Assembly: GCA_009392195.1 (NCBI GenBank)
Contig: VFGY01000025.1
Coordinates: 34,139 to 98,138 of the forward strand
Direction of reading: 5' to 3'
DNA length: 64,000 nt
DNA from: SAR202 cluster bacterium
Lineage (GTDB): Bacteria > Chloroflexota > Dehalococcoidia > Lucifugimonadales > OSU-TB39
The notes under the pieces were generated by a model. That model saw only the letters and a program-made list of their open reading frames with translations, searched no databases and had not been told where the DNA came from. How positions within the stretch are numbered: position 1 is the stretch's first letter; each line of letters opens with the position of its first letter. Positions 26,885 to 35,860 of this stretch are shown one piece after another. A program made the translations under genes and the position numbers.

Positions 26885-26957
26885 GCCCCAGTGGCGCAAT
26901 GGTAGCGCAGCCGACTTGTAATCGGCAGGTTAGTGAGTTCGAATCTCCTCTGGGGCT
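26885..26957 (+). tRNA. tRNA-Thr (anticodon TGT)
   Basis: A 7-bp acceptor stem GCCCCAG/CTGGGGC, a D arm, anticodon stem GCCGA/TCGGC with loop CTTGTAA (anticodon TGT), and a TTCGAAT T loop. 73 nt, discriminator T, no encoded CCA. Confidence 0.96.
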
Positions 26958-27060
26958 TTCTAATCATTTATTGTTTCAGACAAAAGATTTTAAAAATGAA
27001 TTGAATAAAAAGATTTAAGTGTAGATGAACATATGCTAAACTGTTTTGGTGCCAGAATTT

Positions 27061-27145
27061 GGAGGGATGGGTGAGCGGTTAATACCACCAGACTGTAAAT
27101 CTGGCGCCCGGAAGGGCTACGTAGGTTCGAATCCTACTCCCTCCA
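27061..27145 (+). tRNA. tRNA-Tyr (anticodon GTA)
   Basis: Class II tRNA with a long variable arm. Acceptor GGAGGGA/TCCCTCC, anticodon loop CTGTAAA (GTA) on stem CCAGA/TCTGG, T loop TTCGAAT. The discriminator A at 27145 is followed by an encoded CCA (27146-27148), unlike the two Thr tRNAs. A weak promoter-like TTTAAG-17-TAAACT lies at 27014-27042. Confidence 0.96.
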
Positions 27146-27215
27146 CCATTAACAGTATAGTGAAAATCTAATATACTAAATAAGGTAAATTAAGGAAATA
27201 TAATAATAAAAAGAT

Positions 27216-27287
27216 GCCCACATAGCTCAGTGGTAGAGCACGTTCTTGGTAAGAACGAGGTCAGCAGTTCGAGTCTGCTTGTGGGCT
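27216..27287 (+). tRNA. tRNA-Thr (anticodon GGT)
   Basis: Acceptor GCCCACA/TGTGGGC, D arm GCTCAGTGGTAGAGC, anticodon stem CGTTC/GAACG with loop TTGGTAA (GGT), T loop TTCGAGT. 72 nt, discriminator T, no CCA encoded. It ends 19 bases before the tuf start, as in many bacterial tRNA-tuf arrays; the usual tRNA-Gly between Tyr and Thr is absent. Confidence 0.96.
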
Positions 27288-27306
27288 GAGAATACGGGAG
27301 TAAAAA

Positions 27307-28506
27307 ATGGCAAAAGAAAAATTTGTAAGAGATAAACCTCATTTGAATGTTGGAACGATTGGTCACGTAGACCATGGTAAAACAACGTTAACAGCAGCTA
27401 TAACGCGAACGCTGTCGCAAGCTGGATTAGCTGATTTCAGAGCTTTCGACACTATCGACAACGCACCTGAAGAAAAAGAAAGAGGCGTTACAATAGCCAT
27501 ACAGCACGTTGAATACAATACTGAAACGAGACACTACGCCCACGTAGACTGTCCCGGTCACGCAGACTATGTAAAAAACATGATTACCGGAGCAGCTCAA
27601 ATGGACGGAGCAATCTTAGTTGTAAGTGCTCCAGATGGCCCTATGCCACAGACAAGGGAACACATACTTTTGGCTCGCCAAGTAGAAGTACCAGCTTTGG
27701 TAGTTGCTTTAAACAAAGTCGATGCAATGGATGATGAAGAGTTATTGGAGTTAGTAGAGCTTGAAGTAAGAGAGCTTTTGAACGAATATGACTTCCCGGG
27801 TGATGATATACCAATAGTTAGAGTAAGTGCTCTTAACGCATTGGAAGCAGAAGATACTTCTAGAGAATCTGAATGGGGTAAAGGCATTTGGGAATTAATG
27901 GATGCAGTAGATGAAAATATACCTGTGCCTGAAAGGCCTAAAGATCAGCCTTTCTTGATGCCAGTCGAAGATGTTTTCAGTATCAAAGGAAGAGGAACTG
28001 TTGTAACAGGTCGAGTTGAGCAAGGAGTTGTTAATACTGGTGATACGATAGAAATAGTAGGTATCAAAGAAACTACATCAACCGTTGTTACCGGAGTGGA
28101 AATGTTTCACAAAACCCTTGATGTGGGAGAGCCTGGTGATGCGGTTGGGGTGTTGCTGAGAGGAGTTGACAGAGAGGAAATTGAAAGAGGACAAGTACTT
28201 GCAAAACCAGGTAGTTTGACTCCGCATAACGAGGCACAAGCCCAAGTGTACGTGTTAACTAAAGATGAAGGTGGAAGACATACTCCTTTCTTTACAGGAT
28301 ACAAACCTCAGTTTTTCATAAGAACTACTGACGTTACTGGTGAAATTGCGCTTCCTGATGGAGTTGAAATGGTGATGCCAGGTGATAATATTGAAATGAC
28401 AATAAAACTTCAAACTCCTGTAGCTCTAGACGATCAACTGCGATTTGCGATAAGAGAAGGCGGGAGAACCGTTGGTTCCGGAGTGATTACTAAAGTCACG
28501 AACTAA
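27307..28506 (+). CDS. tuf: Elongation factor Tu
   Basis: 399 residues. GTPase motifs are GHVDHGKT (18-26 region), the switch I region ending [16 protein letters not shown] and NKVDAMDD, followed by EF-Tu domains II and III ([28 protein letters not shown]). It delivers aminoacyl-tRNAs to the ribosome. Sec-tRNA needs SelB instead, which is not encoded here; this protein has no C-terminal SelB winged-helix extension. A GGGAG ribosome site is just before the start. Confidence 0.98.
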   Translation: MAKEKFVRDKPHLNVGTIGHVDHGKTTLTAAITRTLSQAGLADFRAFDTIDNAPEEKERGVTIAIQHVEYNTETRHYAHVDCPGHADYVKNMITGAAQMDGAILVVSAPDGPMPQTREHILLARQVEVPALVVALNKVDAMDDEELLELVELEVRELLNEYDFPGDDIPIVRVSALNALEAEDTSRESEWGKGIWELMDAVDENIPVPERPKDQPFLMPVEDVFSIKGRGTVVTGRVEQGVVNTGDTIEIVGIKETTSTVVTGVEMFHKTLDVGEPGDAVGVLLRGVDREEIERGQVLAKPGSLTPHNEAQAQVYVLTKDEGGRHTPFFTGYKPQFFIRTTDVTGEIALPDGVEMVMPGDNIEMTIKLQTPVALDDQLRFAIREGGRTVGSGVITKVTN

Positions 28507-28531
28507 AATTAGTTCAAAAAGTTAAAATACT

Positions 28532-28699
28532 ATGCCAAAACGTGGAGAAAATCGAATAACCGTAAACTTAGGGTGTGAAGAATGTAAGGAACGAACTTAC
28601 CACACCACTAAGAACAGAAGGAATGACCCGGATAGAATAGAAATTAAAAAATTCTGCCCGAGGTGCAAACGGCATGTTGCACATCGCGAAATCAGGTAG
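28532..28699 (+). CDS. rpmG: Large ribosomal subunit protein bL33
   Basis: 55 residues, too short for many ORF thresholds. It reads [19 protein letters not shown] and ends [17 protein letters not shown], with two CxxC pairs, so this is the zinc-binding (C+) form of L33. It sits in its standard place between tuf and secE. Confidence 0.95.
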   Translation: MPKRGENRITVNLGCEECKERTYHTTKNRRNDPDRIEIKKFCPRCKRHVAHREIR

Positions 28700-28714
28700 G
28701 CAAGTGTTCTAAAC

Positions 28715-28936
28715 ATGTCTAGTAAACCAACAGCCAATACCACTGAAAGCCGACGCAAAGGTACCGCTTTTTTCAGCGATTCTTTTAATGAATTACGTCG
28801 GGTGACTTGGCCTTCTCGTGAAGAGACGGTCAGGCTCTCGATTATGGTCATAGTAGTAGCAGCAATAATAGGAACATTCTTAGGTTTGTTCGACCTTCTG
28901 TTTGCAAGGTTATTTGATGTAATTCTAGGAACATAA
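28715..28936 (+). CDS. secE: Preprotein translocase subunit SecE
   Basis: 73 residues. A short polar N-terminus leads to the conserved FNELRRVTWPSREETVR, followed by one membrane helix (about 43-68). This is the single-helix form of SecE that clamps SecY in the plasma membrane. It lies 2 bases before nusG, the usual order. Confidence 0.95.
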   Translation: MSSKPTANTTESRRKGTAFFSDSFNELRRVTWPSREETVRLSIMVIVVAAIIGTFLGLFDLLFARLFDVILGT

Positions 28937-28938
28937 CA

Positions 28939-29511
28939 ATGACTACAGATCAACAATCTAACGTCGGAGAATATTACATTGTCCATACCTACTCTGGACA
29001 CGAGGAACGTGTGAAGAGAAACATCGAACTAAGAATAAAATCGATGGATATGGAAAGTAAGATATTTGATGTAATTGTCCCAACTGAAGAAGAAATTCAA
29101 ATAAAAGATGGAAAAAGAAAATCCGTACAGAAAAGGATATTTCCTGGATATATTATCGTACATATGGAAATGACCGATGAAAGTTGGAACTTAGTAAGAA
29201 ATACTGATGGGGTAACTGGATTTATTTCAGCTGAAGAAGATGGTGAAACAAGATCCAAACCAGTGACTTTAAATCCAGAAGAAGTACAATCAATAATGAA
29301 TCAGGTTGCATCCGGTCAGCCAAGAGTTAAATTAGGTGTTGATATAGGACAAACCGTTAAAATTAAAGAAGGTCCTTTTGTAGACTTTTTGGGTACCGTT
29401 GATGAAATATATCCAGAAAGGGCCAAAGTTAAGGTGTTAGTGTCATTTTTTGGTCGAGAAACCCCTGTAGAATTAGATTTCGTCCAAATCGACAAAGTAG
29501 AAGAAATGTAA
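28939..29511 (+). CDS. nusG: Transcription termination/antitermination factor NusG
   Basis: 190 residues. The NGN domain starts YYIVHTYSGHEERVKRNIELR and includes FPGYIIVHMEMTDESWNLVRNTDGVTGF. The C-terminal KOW domain has GQTVKIKEGPFVDFLGTVDEI. It binds RNA polymerase and links it to ribosomes or Rho. It is next to secE and before rplK as in most bacteria. Confidence 0.97.
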   Translation: MTTDQQSNVGEYYIVHTYSGHEERVKRNIELRIKSMDMESKIFDVIVPTEEEIQIKDGKRKSVQKRIFPGYIIVHMEMTDESWNLVRNTDGVTGFISAEEDGETRSKPVTLNPEEVQSIMNQVASGQPRVKLGVDIGQTVKIKEGPFVDFLGTVDEIYPERAKVKVLVSFFGRETPVELDFVQIDKVEEM

Positions 29512-29513
29512 AC

Positions 29514-29531
29514 AAACCTTGTTTAAGGTTT
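29514..29531 (+). other. Hairpin between nusG and rplK
   Basis: Perfect 7-bp stem AAACCTT/AAGGTTT with a GTTT loop, starting 3 bases after the nusG stop. No T-tract follows, so it is not an ordinary terminator. It could be an mRNA processing or stability element, or part of an L1-binding leader. Confidence 0.4.
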
Positions 29532-29556
29532 CTAAACAGTGTTTTAGGAGAAATTA

Positions 29557-29982
29557 GTGCCGAAAAAAGTTAGAGCTATAATACGATTGCAAATCGAGGC
29601 TGGAAAAGCAAATCCAGCTCCACCTGTAGGACCTGCACTAGGTCAACACGGAGTAAATATCATGGGATTCGTAAAAGAATACAATGAGCGTACTTCATCT
29701 CAAGCAGGTAACGTAATACCGGTAATCCTAACGGTGTACGAAGATAGATCATTTAGTTTTGAATTAAAAACACCGCCAGCATCAGCTCTACTAAAAAAAG
29801 CTGCTGGAATAGAAAAAGGTAGTGGAGTACCAAATCTTGAAAAAGTAGGCACTGTATCTTCCTCTAAAGTAAAAGAAATAGCAGAAACAAAAATGAAAGA
29901 CTTAAACGCAGCTGATATTGAAGGAGCTATGAAAATAGTTGAAGGTACTGCTCGTAGCATGGGAATAGAAATAGAAAATTAA
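29557..29982 (+). CDS. rplK: Large ribosomal subunit protein uL11
   Basis: 141 residues, start GTG with TAGGAGAAATTA upstream. It includes [35 protein letters not shown] and [17 protein letters not shown]. It forms the GTPase-associated stalk base on 23S rRNA. Confidence 0.98.
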   Translation: MPKKVRAIIRLQIEAGKANPAPPVGPALGQHGVNIMGFVKEYNERTSSQAGNVIPVILTVYEDRSFSFELKTPPASALLKKAAGIEKGSGVPNLEKVGTVSSSKVKEIAETKMKDLNAADIEGAMKIVEGTARSMGIEIEN

Positions 29983-30029
29983 ATAAGATTTTCTTCTACA
30001 ATAACAAAACAATAATAATGGTGAGATTG

Positions 30030-30743
30030 ATGAGTAAAAGAAGCAAGCGATATACAGATTTAGAATCTGCAATAGATAAAGACAAAGAGTATTACCCTGA
30101 AGAAGCTGTCGAAATTGTTAAAAAATCTGCAAACACAAAATTCGATGAAACAGTAGAATTACACATCAGGACAAATGCTGACCCTAGACATGCTGATCAG
30201 AACGTTAGAGGAGTTACTGTTTTACCACATGGAATAGGGAAGCAAGTAAGAGTTTTAGTTTTCGCTCAAGGTGAAGCTGCTTCAATAGCAGAAGAATCTG
30301 GTGCAGATTTCGTTGGCAATGACGAATTGATTGCCAAAGTTGACAAAGGATGGACAGATTTTGAAGTTTCAATATCGACTCCGGACATGATGAGCAAAGT
30401 AGGTAAATTAGGAAAAGTGTTAGGAAGAAAGGGGTTAATGCCAAATCCTAGGACAGGCACTGTTGTCAACCAAGATAACATAGCTAAATCAATAGAAGAA
30501 GCTAAAAAGGGCAGGGTAGAGTTCAAACTTGATAGAACTTCTTTAATCCATGTACCCATTGGAAAAGCTAGTTTTAGTGAAAACCAATTAGTAGAAAACC
30601 TAAATTCATTAGTAGGTGAGGTCGTAAAGTCAAAACCCAGTGGCATTAAAGGTCAATTTATTAAAACTATGTACCTAACTACTACTATGGGTCCGAGCCT
30701 GAAGCTTGATATAGCTAATACCACTAGCCAAAATCAGACATAA
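30030..30743 (+). CDS. rplA: Large ribosomal subunit protein uL1
   Basis: 237 residues from the ATG at 30030 (MSKRSKRY), chosen over the in-frame ATG at 30018 because GGTGAG lies 4 bases before it. Conserved are TVELHIRTNADPRHADQNVRG, GKVLGRKGLMPNPRTGTV and FIKTMYLTTTMGPSLKLD. It forms the L1 stalk and usually represses its own operon. Confidence 0.97.
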   Translation: MSKRSKRYTDLESAIDKDKEYYPEEAVEIVKKSANTKFDETVELHIRTNADPRHADQNVRGVTVLPHGIGKQVRVLVFAQGEAASIAEESGADFVGNDELIAKVDKGWTDFEVSISTPDMMSKVGKLGKVLGRKGLMPNPRTGTVVNQDNIAKSIEEAKKGRVEFKLDRTSLIHVPIGKASFSENQLVENLNSLVGEVVKSKPSGIKGQFIKTMYLTTTMGPSLKLDIANTTSQNQT

Positions 30744-30769
30744 GCTGATATAATTATTACAATTTAATA

Positions 30770-30845
30770 AAGTTGCCGAAGACAGTAGGTTCCTAACGGA
30801 TTAAATTGCCTGCCAAGGTTACCATAAACTATTTAAAGTGAAGTT
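30770..30845 (+). ncRNA. L10 leader of the rplJ-rplL mRNA
   Basis: Untranslated leader with the order expected for the ribosomal L10 leader: GCCGAAGACAGTAGGT, then CCTAACGGATTAAATTGCCTGCC. The first part can pair with the second (GCAGG-like and GGCA-like pieces) to mimic the L10-L12 binding site of 23S rRNA. L10 binding should repress rplJL. Boundaries are approximate. Confidence 0.7.
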
Positions 30846-30872
30846 ATCCGTGTCTTAGGCGCGGATTTTTTT
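30846..30872 (+). terminator. Intrinsic terminator/attenuator before rplJ
   Basis: Stem ATCCGTG/CGCGGAT (7 pairs, one G-T) with loop TCTTAGG, followed by seven Ts. It lies between the L10 leader and the rplJ ribosome site (AAGGTG), so it can act as an L10-controlled attenuator. Confidence 0.75.
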
Positions 30873-30886
30873 ATTAAGGTGCTAAA

Positions 30887-31417
30887 ATGCCAACGCAAGA
30901 AAAAATAGACAAAGTTGCTGAATTAAAAGAAGTTTTGAATAGCGCAACTTGCCTTATTTCCACAAATTATTCGAAAATGACAGGAAATATGGCAGTACAA
31001 CTTAGAAATAAACTAAGAGAACAAGAAATCAAATTTGTTGTTGTAAAAAATCGATTAGCCTACATAGCAGCAGATGAGATAGGTAAACCGGAAATCAAAG
31101 AAATTACCAAAGGTCCATCTGGAATTGTTGTTTCATCTGGTGATCCAGTTAATGCCGCTAAAGCAGTACATGATTTTATTGAATCTGAGAATACTACTGT
31201 TTCCATTACCGGAGGTATACTAGACGGTAAAATATTGACTCCCGAAGAAGTAGTTTCATTAGCAAAATTACCTGGAAGAAATGAGTTGATTGCACAATTA
31301 CTAGGTCAATTGCAAAATCCTGCAGTAGGATTTGTAAGAGTTATCAATGCACCAATAACAGGATTGGTCACCGTATTACAACGTAGAATCGAATCACTTG
31401 AACAAAATAGTGCTTAG
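30887..31417 (+). CDS. rplJ: Large ribosomal subunit protein uL10
   Basis: 176 residues. N-terminal rRNA-binding domain with VAELKEVLNSATCLISTNYSKMT and KFVVVKNRLAYIAA, and a C-terminal helix that binds L7/L12 dimers. It holds the stalk and likely represses its own mRNA through the leader directly upstream. Confidence 0.97.
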   Translation: MPTQEKIDKVAELKEVLNSATCLISTNYSKMTGNMAVQLRNKLREQEIKFVVVKNRLAYIAADEIGKPEIKEITKGPSGIVVSSGDPVNAAKAVHDFIESENTTVSITGGILDGKILTPEEVVSLAKLPGRNELIAQLLGQLQNPAVGFVRVINAPITGLVTVLQRRIESLEQNSA

Positions 31418-31451
31418 GCCGTTTTAGGGCTTAAATTAAAGGAGATTAGTC

Positions 31452-31835
31452 GTGAATAAAGAAGAGATTGTAGAAGCAATTAAAAACATGTCTGTACTTG
31501 AAGTATCAGAATTAGTTAAAGAGCTTGAAGATGTATTTGGAGTTAGTGCAGCTGCTCCAGCGGTTGCAGTAGCAGCAGCTCCAGGCGCTGATGCCGATGC
31601 AGGAGGTAAATCTTCAGAAGAGCAAAGCGAATTTAAAGTAAACCTAACCGATGTAGGAGCTAACAAAATCAATGTCATTAAAGCAGTTAGAGAATTAACT
31701 ACTTTAGGCTTGAAAGAAGCTAAAGAATTGGTAGAAAGTGCTCCTGCGGTAGTAAAAGAAGGTATAGGAAAAGAAGAAGCTGATACTGCTAAAGAGAAGC
31801 TTGAGGGTGCTGGAGCTAAAGTCGAAGTAAGTTAA
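31452..31835 (+). CDS. rplL: Large ribosomal subunit protein bL12
   Basis: 127 residues, start GTG with AAAGGAGA 6-8 bases upstream. N-terminal dimer domain ([18 protein letters not shown]), Ala/Gly-rich hinge (about 35-55), and C-terminal domain [22 protein letters not shown] with [13 protein letters not shown]. rpoB does not follow; a convergent gene begins 12 bases later. Confidence 0.97.
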   Translation: MNKEEIVEAIKNMSVLEVSELVKELEDVFGVSAAAPAVAVAAAPGADADAGGKSSEEQSEFKVNLTDVGANKINVIKAVRELTTLGLKEAKELVESAPAVVKEGIGKEEADTAKEKLEGAGAKVEVS

Positions 31836-31846
31836 TAGCCTTATTT

Positions 31847-33112
31847 TTATTTTATGTACGCAATTGTCTGAGGCCCTTCAGGTAAAACACATATTTTAGG
31901 AGTTTCTCCTAAATCGTGAATTATTTGCTGTATAGTGTCGTCTATATCTCTTACAGGATTAAACCCTGCAGTTTTGACATCTTGTTCACTTAAATAGTCA
32001 GAGTATAAATATACTTTCGATTTTAACAATATCTGGGTTTGTATTTGCACTTGCCACTGGTCCTGGGTAACCATATCGTTATTGACAATAGATTCTAATA
32101 TCTCTTTTGCACTATTACTAGACGTCAATAAATCTTTATATTTCCCATGGTCAGGAAAACCATCTCTGCACTCGGAAGCACATAAAATAACTCCACCGTG
32201 TTTCAAGATTTTGAAAGCAGCTGAAATACCTTTGATAGTTTGGTATAAATTTAAATCCAGAGGATATCCACTATTGGTAGTAATGACCAAGTCAAATTTA
32301 TTCGAAACTTCCTGCATTGAAATAGATTTAGCTTTCTCAACCTGTATCTTATGAACGTCAAAAAGATTACCGGAGCAAACGCTAGTAATCTTATTGTCAA
32401 AATCAGTCGTTACGTCAATACTAAAATCAACTCCTGTCTTTAAAACTATTTCTCTAATTGCCTCCTGGATGATGTTGGACTCAATTAATCCCCAACTTGA
32501 ATTTTCATCTCCAATCATTTCAGCATTGTGTAGAGCATATATGGTTTCTTTACCTGCTAACCCAGGAGCAACCATTTTAGGGCCTCCACTAAAACCAGCA
32601 AAAAAATGCGGTTCTACACAACCAATAGTTATACGGAAATTACTATTCATCCAGATTTTATTTAACCATATTGGTATACCATTATTAGTATTGCCACAAT
32701 AGGTTAATTTACCTTTATCAAAACAATCGTGATTTACAACTGAATAATTATCTAAAATCTTTGGTCCAAGCATTTTCTTGATTTCTGACGATGTAGTAGC
32801 TCTGTGAGTACCTGTAGCTATAATTATCGTAACGTTACTATTTTCAATATGATTTAATTCTCTCAATAATGCAGATAAAACCACAGCAGATGGCATCGGA
32901 CGAGTAACGTCACAAATTGAAATTGCTACCTTGTCATTTTGGCCAATAATATCCTTTAAATTACCAGAGTTTACAGGATTTAATATACTGTGTCTTACTT
33001 CATTCTCAGGATCTGCATATGGAGGAGGGTAATTAGGTAATATAACATTAGAGTAATCTGGTACTTTTATTTGTAACCTAGATTCTCCATAAGCTATATC
33101 AACAGTTTTCAT
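31847..33112 (-). CDS. Nickel-dependent lactate racemase family protein (LarA-like, DUF2088)
   Basis: 421 residues, family length. Seen are the N-terminal LarA domain (VAISICDVTRPMP), ATGTHRATTSSEIKKMLG with a catalytic-type His, and EPHFFAGFSGGPKMVAPGLAGKETIYALHN, which carries the His, the pincer-bearing Lys and the later His known from lactate racemase. It racemises or epimerises a 2-hydroxy acid using the Ni-pincer cofactor. The cofactor-making genes larB, larC and larE are not in the window. The real substrate may differ from lactate (inference). First gene of a minus-strand catabolic run by position, last by transcription. Confidence 0.85.
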   Translation of the reverse strand: MKTVDIAYGESRLQIKVPDYSNVILPNYPPPYADPENEVRHSILNPVNSGNLKDIIGQNDKVAISICDVTRPMPSAVVLSALLRELNHIENSNVTIIIATGTHRATTSSEIKKMLGPKILDNYSVVNHDCFDKGKLTYCGNTNNGIPIWLNKIWMNSNFRITIGCVEPHFFAGFSGGPKMVAPGLAGKETIYALHNAEMIGDENSSWGLIESNIIQEAIREIVLKTGVDFSIDVTTDFDNKITSVCSGNLFDVHKIQVEKAKSISMQEVSNKFDLVITTNSGYPLDLNLYQTIKGISAAFKILKHGGVILCASECRDGFPDHGKYKDLLTSSNSAKEILESIVNNDMVTQDQWQVQIQTQILLKSKVYLYSDYLSEQDVKTAGFNPVRDIDDTIQQIIHDLGETPKICVLPEGPQTIAYIK

Positions 33113-33177
33113 AATAGTTTATTGTAATTTTCAATTATACGAAATTAAGTTTCATTCTCTTATGATTTTCATATGTA

Positions 33178-34254
33178 TTAATGTGCTATCAAGGTTTCTA
33201 CCAAATGAGCTGCATCCATCAAATCCGGTATTGAGACATACTCTTGCTTGGTATGCATACCGTGATCCGCCATACCAACTACAACTGCATCTATACCCAA
33301 TTTTCTATATACATTACCATCTGTACCTCCACCAGAACGTTGCATTGTTGGCTTTAAACCTAACGATAAAAGCCCAGATTTAATTCTCCGCAAAGTGGAA
33401 GATCCATCATCTATTTTATAAGTGTGAAAATCAGTGGTTATCTTCTCAAGCAATTTTGCTTTAGGATAAGCATTTCGAACTTCATTTATAGTATGAATCA
33501 GTTGCATATTAACACTATCTAATGTTTCTAAATTCATACTGCGAAATTCACCCTGTAAATTAACTGTCTCAGCAACAGCATTTCGAACTTGACCACCTTC
33601 AATCAGTCCTAAATTAAAAGTAGTTTCTTCATCTAATCTACCTTGTGGTAACTTGTTAATTAATTCAGCGGCTATTTTTATAGCTGACAATCCTTTTTCT
33701 GGCTCAACACCAGCATGAGCTGACTGTCCTGTAATTTCAATATCAAATCCAATATAGGTAGGACTAGATGAAGTAATCTGACTAACCGGACCTTCACCAT
33801 CAAATACAACTGCTTCCTTTGATTGAATCAGTGAAAAATCTAAATTATTTGCGCCTATTAAACCCGTCTCTTCTTCACGAGTTAATACAACTTCGATTGG
33901 TATATGTTTAACTTTATCCTGATTTAAAGAATCTAAAGCTTCAAGTATTGCTGTTAATCCAGCTTTACAATCCCCTCCTAATATTGTCGTACCATCAGAC
34001 TCAATTCTATCTAAGTTAACCCTAGGTGCGATACTACGACCGGGTTCAACCGTATCCATATGAGCTGATAACATCAAAGGATTATCTCCTTCAGATCTAG
34101 CTATTACATTTCCATAATCATCTTTAGTTACATTCAACCCAAGCATTTTTAAGCGATTACTCAAATACTCTGATATATCATGCTCTTCCCCTGAAGGACT
34201 ATCTATTTTAACAAGATTACAAAATGTCTCTATCAACCGTTCCCTATCTATCAT
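33178..34254 (-). CDS. M20 family metallopeptidase, PepT/PepD-like
   Basis: 358 residues. Two-zinc peptidase with LSAHMDTVEPG (zinc His and Asp), LGGDCKAGLTAILEAL (bridging Asp), LTREEETGLIGANNLDF (catalytic Glu-Glu), VVFDGEGP, and a late HGMHTKQEYVSI zinc His. A dimerisation domain lies between (SAHAGVEPEKGLSAIKIAAELI). It cleaves a peptide or N-acyl bond; tripeptidase-like is the closest group by look. No signal peptide. Confidence 0.88.
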   Translation of the reverse strand: MIDRERLIETFCNLVKIDSPSGEEHDISEYLSNRLKMLGLNVTKDDYGNVIARSEGDNPLMLSAHMDTVEPGRSIAPRVNLDRIESDGTTILGGDCKAGLTAILEALDSLNQDKVKHIPIEVVLTREEETGLIGANNLDFSLIQSKEAVVFDGEGPVSQITSSSPTYIGFDIEITGQSAHAGVEPEKGLSAIKIAAELINKLPQGRLDEETTFNLGLIEGGQVRNAVAETVNLQGEFRSMNLETLDSVNMQLIHTINEVRNAYPKAKLLEKITTDFHTYKIDDGSSTLRRIKSGLLSLGLKPTMQRSGGGTDGNVYRKLGIDAVVVGMADHGMHTKQEYVSIPDLMDAAHLVETLIAH

Positions 34255-34300
34255 TTATATTCTCCAATACAAAATTTTTATGTCCACAAAATATTGATTT

Positions 34301-35104
34301 TCAATTCGTCTTAACCGAACTAGTCAAAGCTCCATCAACCACTAGAGTCGTACCCGTAATATATTTGGATTCATCTGAGGCAAGAAATAGAGCTGCGTGG
34401 GCTACATCCCAAGATTCTCCTTGTTTACCTGTTGGACACATTGCATCTCTCAAGTTAATCATTTCTTGTATATCACCACCCCAAGCCTCAGTCAACGCGG
34501 CTTTAACAAATGGAGTGTTCATCATACCTGGCAAAACACAATTAGCCCTAATACCATTACTAGCGTACTCAACCGCAATTTCCCGCGTTAATGCTATCAT
34601 ACCTGCTTTCGATGCTCCATATGGCCCTGATAATGCCGGAAGCGTTCTAATACCATTTATAGAAGAGATGTTTACAATAGATCCAGAGCCTTGTTTCTGC
34701 ATATAAGGTAGAGTGAATTTACACATTAAAAAAACACTTTTTAAATTTACAGATAATGTCTTGTCCCAATCATCTTCACTAATTTCTTGTATGCCACCAG
34801 GTATTTCTATACCAACATTATTATGCAATATATCAACCCTTCCATACTGTTCAATAGTTTTCGAAACTAGATTTTCACACTCTTTAGAATTGCTTACATC
34901 AGCCTGTACAACGATACAATCCCCACCTTCTTTTTCGATTAAATTTCTTGTCTCTTCTGCCGACTCAAGATTTAGGTCAGAAACAACAACATTAGCACCT
35001 TCTCTTGCATAAACTAGCGCAGCTGCTTTTCCGTTGCCTATCCCGTTTCCTACCGAACCAGATCCTGTTACTATTGCAATTTTTCCATCGACCCTAGTTC
35101 CCAT
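34301..35104 (-). CDS. Short-chain dehydrogenase/reductase
   Basis: 267 residues, classical SDR. The NAD(P) motif is VTGSGSVGNGIGNGKA, with an unusually long G-rich loop compared with TGxxxGIG. Asp in VVSDLNLESAEET favours NAD(H). NNVGIEIPGG, the catalytic Ser in SSINGIRT, YGASK (catalytic Tyr/Lys) and a NCVLPGMMNTP segment are present. Substrate unknown. It could oxidise the hydroxy acid handled by the LarA-like enzyme (inference). Confidence 0.9.
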   Translation of the reverse strand: MGTRVDGKIAIVTGSGSVGNGIGNGKAAALVYAREGANVVVSDLNLESAEETRNLIEKEGGDCIVVQADVSNSKECENLVSKTIEQYGRVDILHNNVGIEIPGGIQEISEDDWDKTLSVNLKSVFLMCKFTLPYMQKQGSGSIVNISSINGIRTLPALSGPYGASKAGMIALTREIAVEYASNGIRANCVLPGMMNTPFVKAALTEAWGGDIQEMINLRDAMCPTGKQGESWDVAHAALFLASDESKYITGTTLVVDGALTSSVKTN

Positions 35105-35140
35105 GGCATAAACCTCTCTTTTTTTGTATAAGATTTTTGT

Positions 35141-35815
35141 TTATTTTATATCTAAATCAGAATCAATAAACATTGTGTATTGTTGTAATTTAGGCTTATT
35201 ATTATCCTCTTTTAATACGTACTCAATAGACTTTAAACCTTTAACTGAAACTGGCAATATCATAACTCTAACAAAAGAGGTAGCTACAGTTTTAGAAGAC
35301 GAAGCATAAACATGCTGCGGGCCAGTTTCAAACCATGCCTCATTCGGTAAAATATTTGATGTTTCACCATTAACAGTTACATCTAAAGAACCTGATAACA
35401 AATATCGTATTCCTGGGCCTTTATGAGTATGAGTATACGCAATACCACCCAAAGGAAAAGCAACCTTGTCACACCTCATTAAATACTTATAATCCCCCAG
35501 AGTATCCAAATTTATTTCAGCTTCCAATTTATTTGTAACTTCACTATAAATTTCGTATGGGGGGTTATTATGGGTATATGAATCATTAAACAATTCCCAA
35601 ATAAGAACTACACTTTTTATCCCGCCAAAAATAATCTCCAAAGGCTTTTCGGAATAAATTGCTGAATTATGATTCAATTTAATATCAGAAGTTACTTCAC
35701 GTATTACGGCAGTTCCTTCTGAAACAAATACTATCCTAAACCCATCACCATTGAATTGAATATTTTTGGAGCCTATATTGAGGTTACATTCGCTTAAACG
35801 AAGTCTATACGCCAT
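35141..35815 (-). CDS. Bicupin-like cupin-domain protein
   Basis: 224 residues with two cupin-like halves. The second carries THTHKGPGIRYLLSGSLDVTVNG at about residues 130-155, with an HxH metal pair and the usual G-x5-P-x-G-x-W spacing in degraded form (NILPNEAWFETGP). The first half lacks the histidines. It likely binds a metal and a small organic acid, as sensor or enzyme. Lies between the SDR and the RraA-like gene. Confidence 0.65.
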   Translation of the reverse strand: MAYRLRLSECNLNIGSKNIQFNGDGFRIVFVSEGTAVIREVTSDIKLNHNSAIYSEKPLEIIFGGIKSVVLIWELFNDSYTHNNPPYEIYSEVTNKLEAEINLDTLGDYKYLMRCDKVAFPLGGIAYTHTHKGPGIRYLLSGSLDVTVNGETSNILPNEAWFETGPQHVYASSSKTVATSFVRVMILPVSVKGLKSIEYVLKEDNNKPKLQQYTMFIDSDLDIK

Positions 35816-35860
35816 TATCTAAACAACTCTTCTATCTTAAATAATCTTCTAACAAAGCCA

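Noticed and set aside
28597..29001. 134-residue minus-strand ORF
   Set aside because: Antisense across rpmG, secE and nusG, which are certain.
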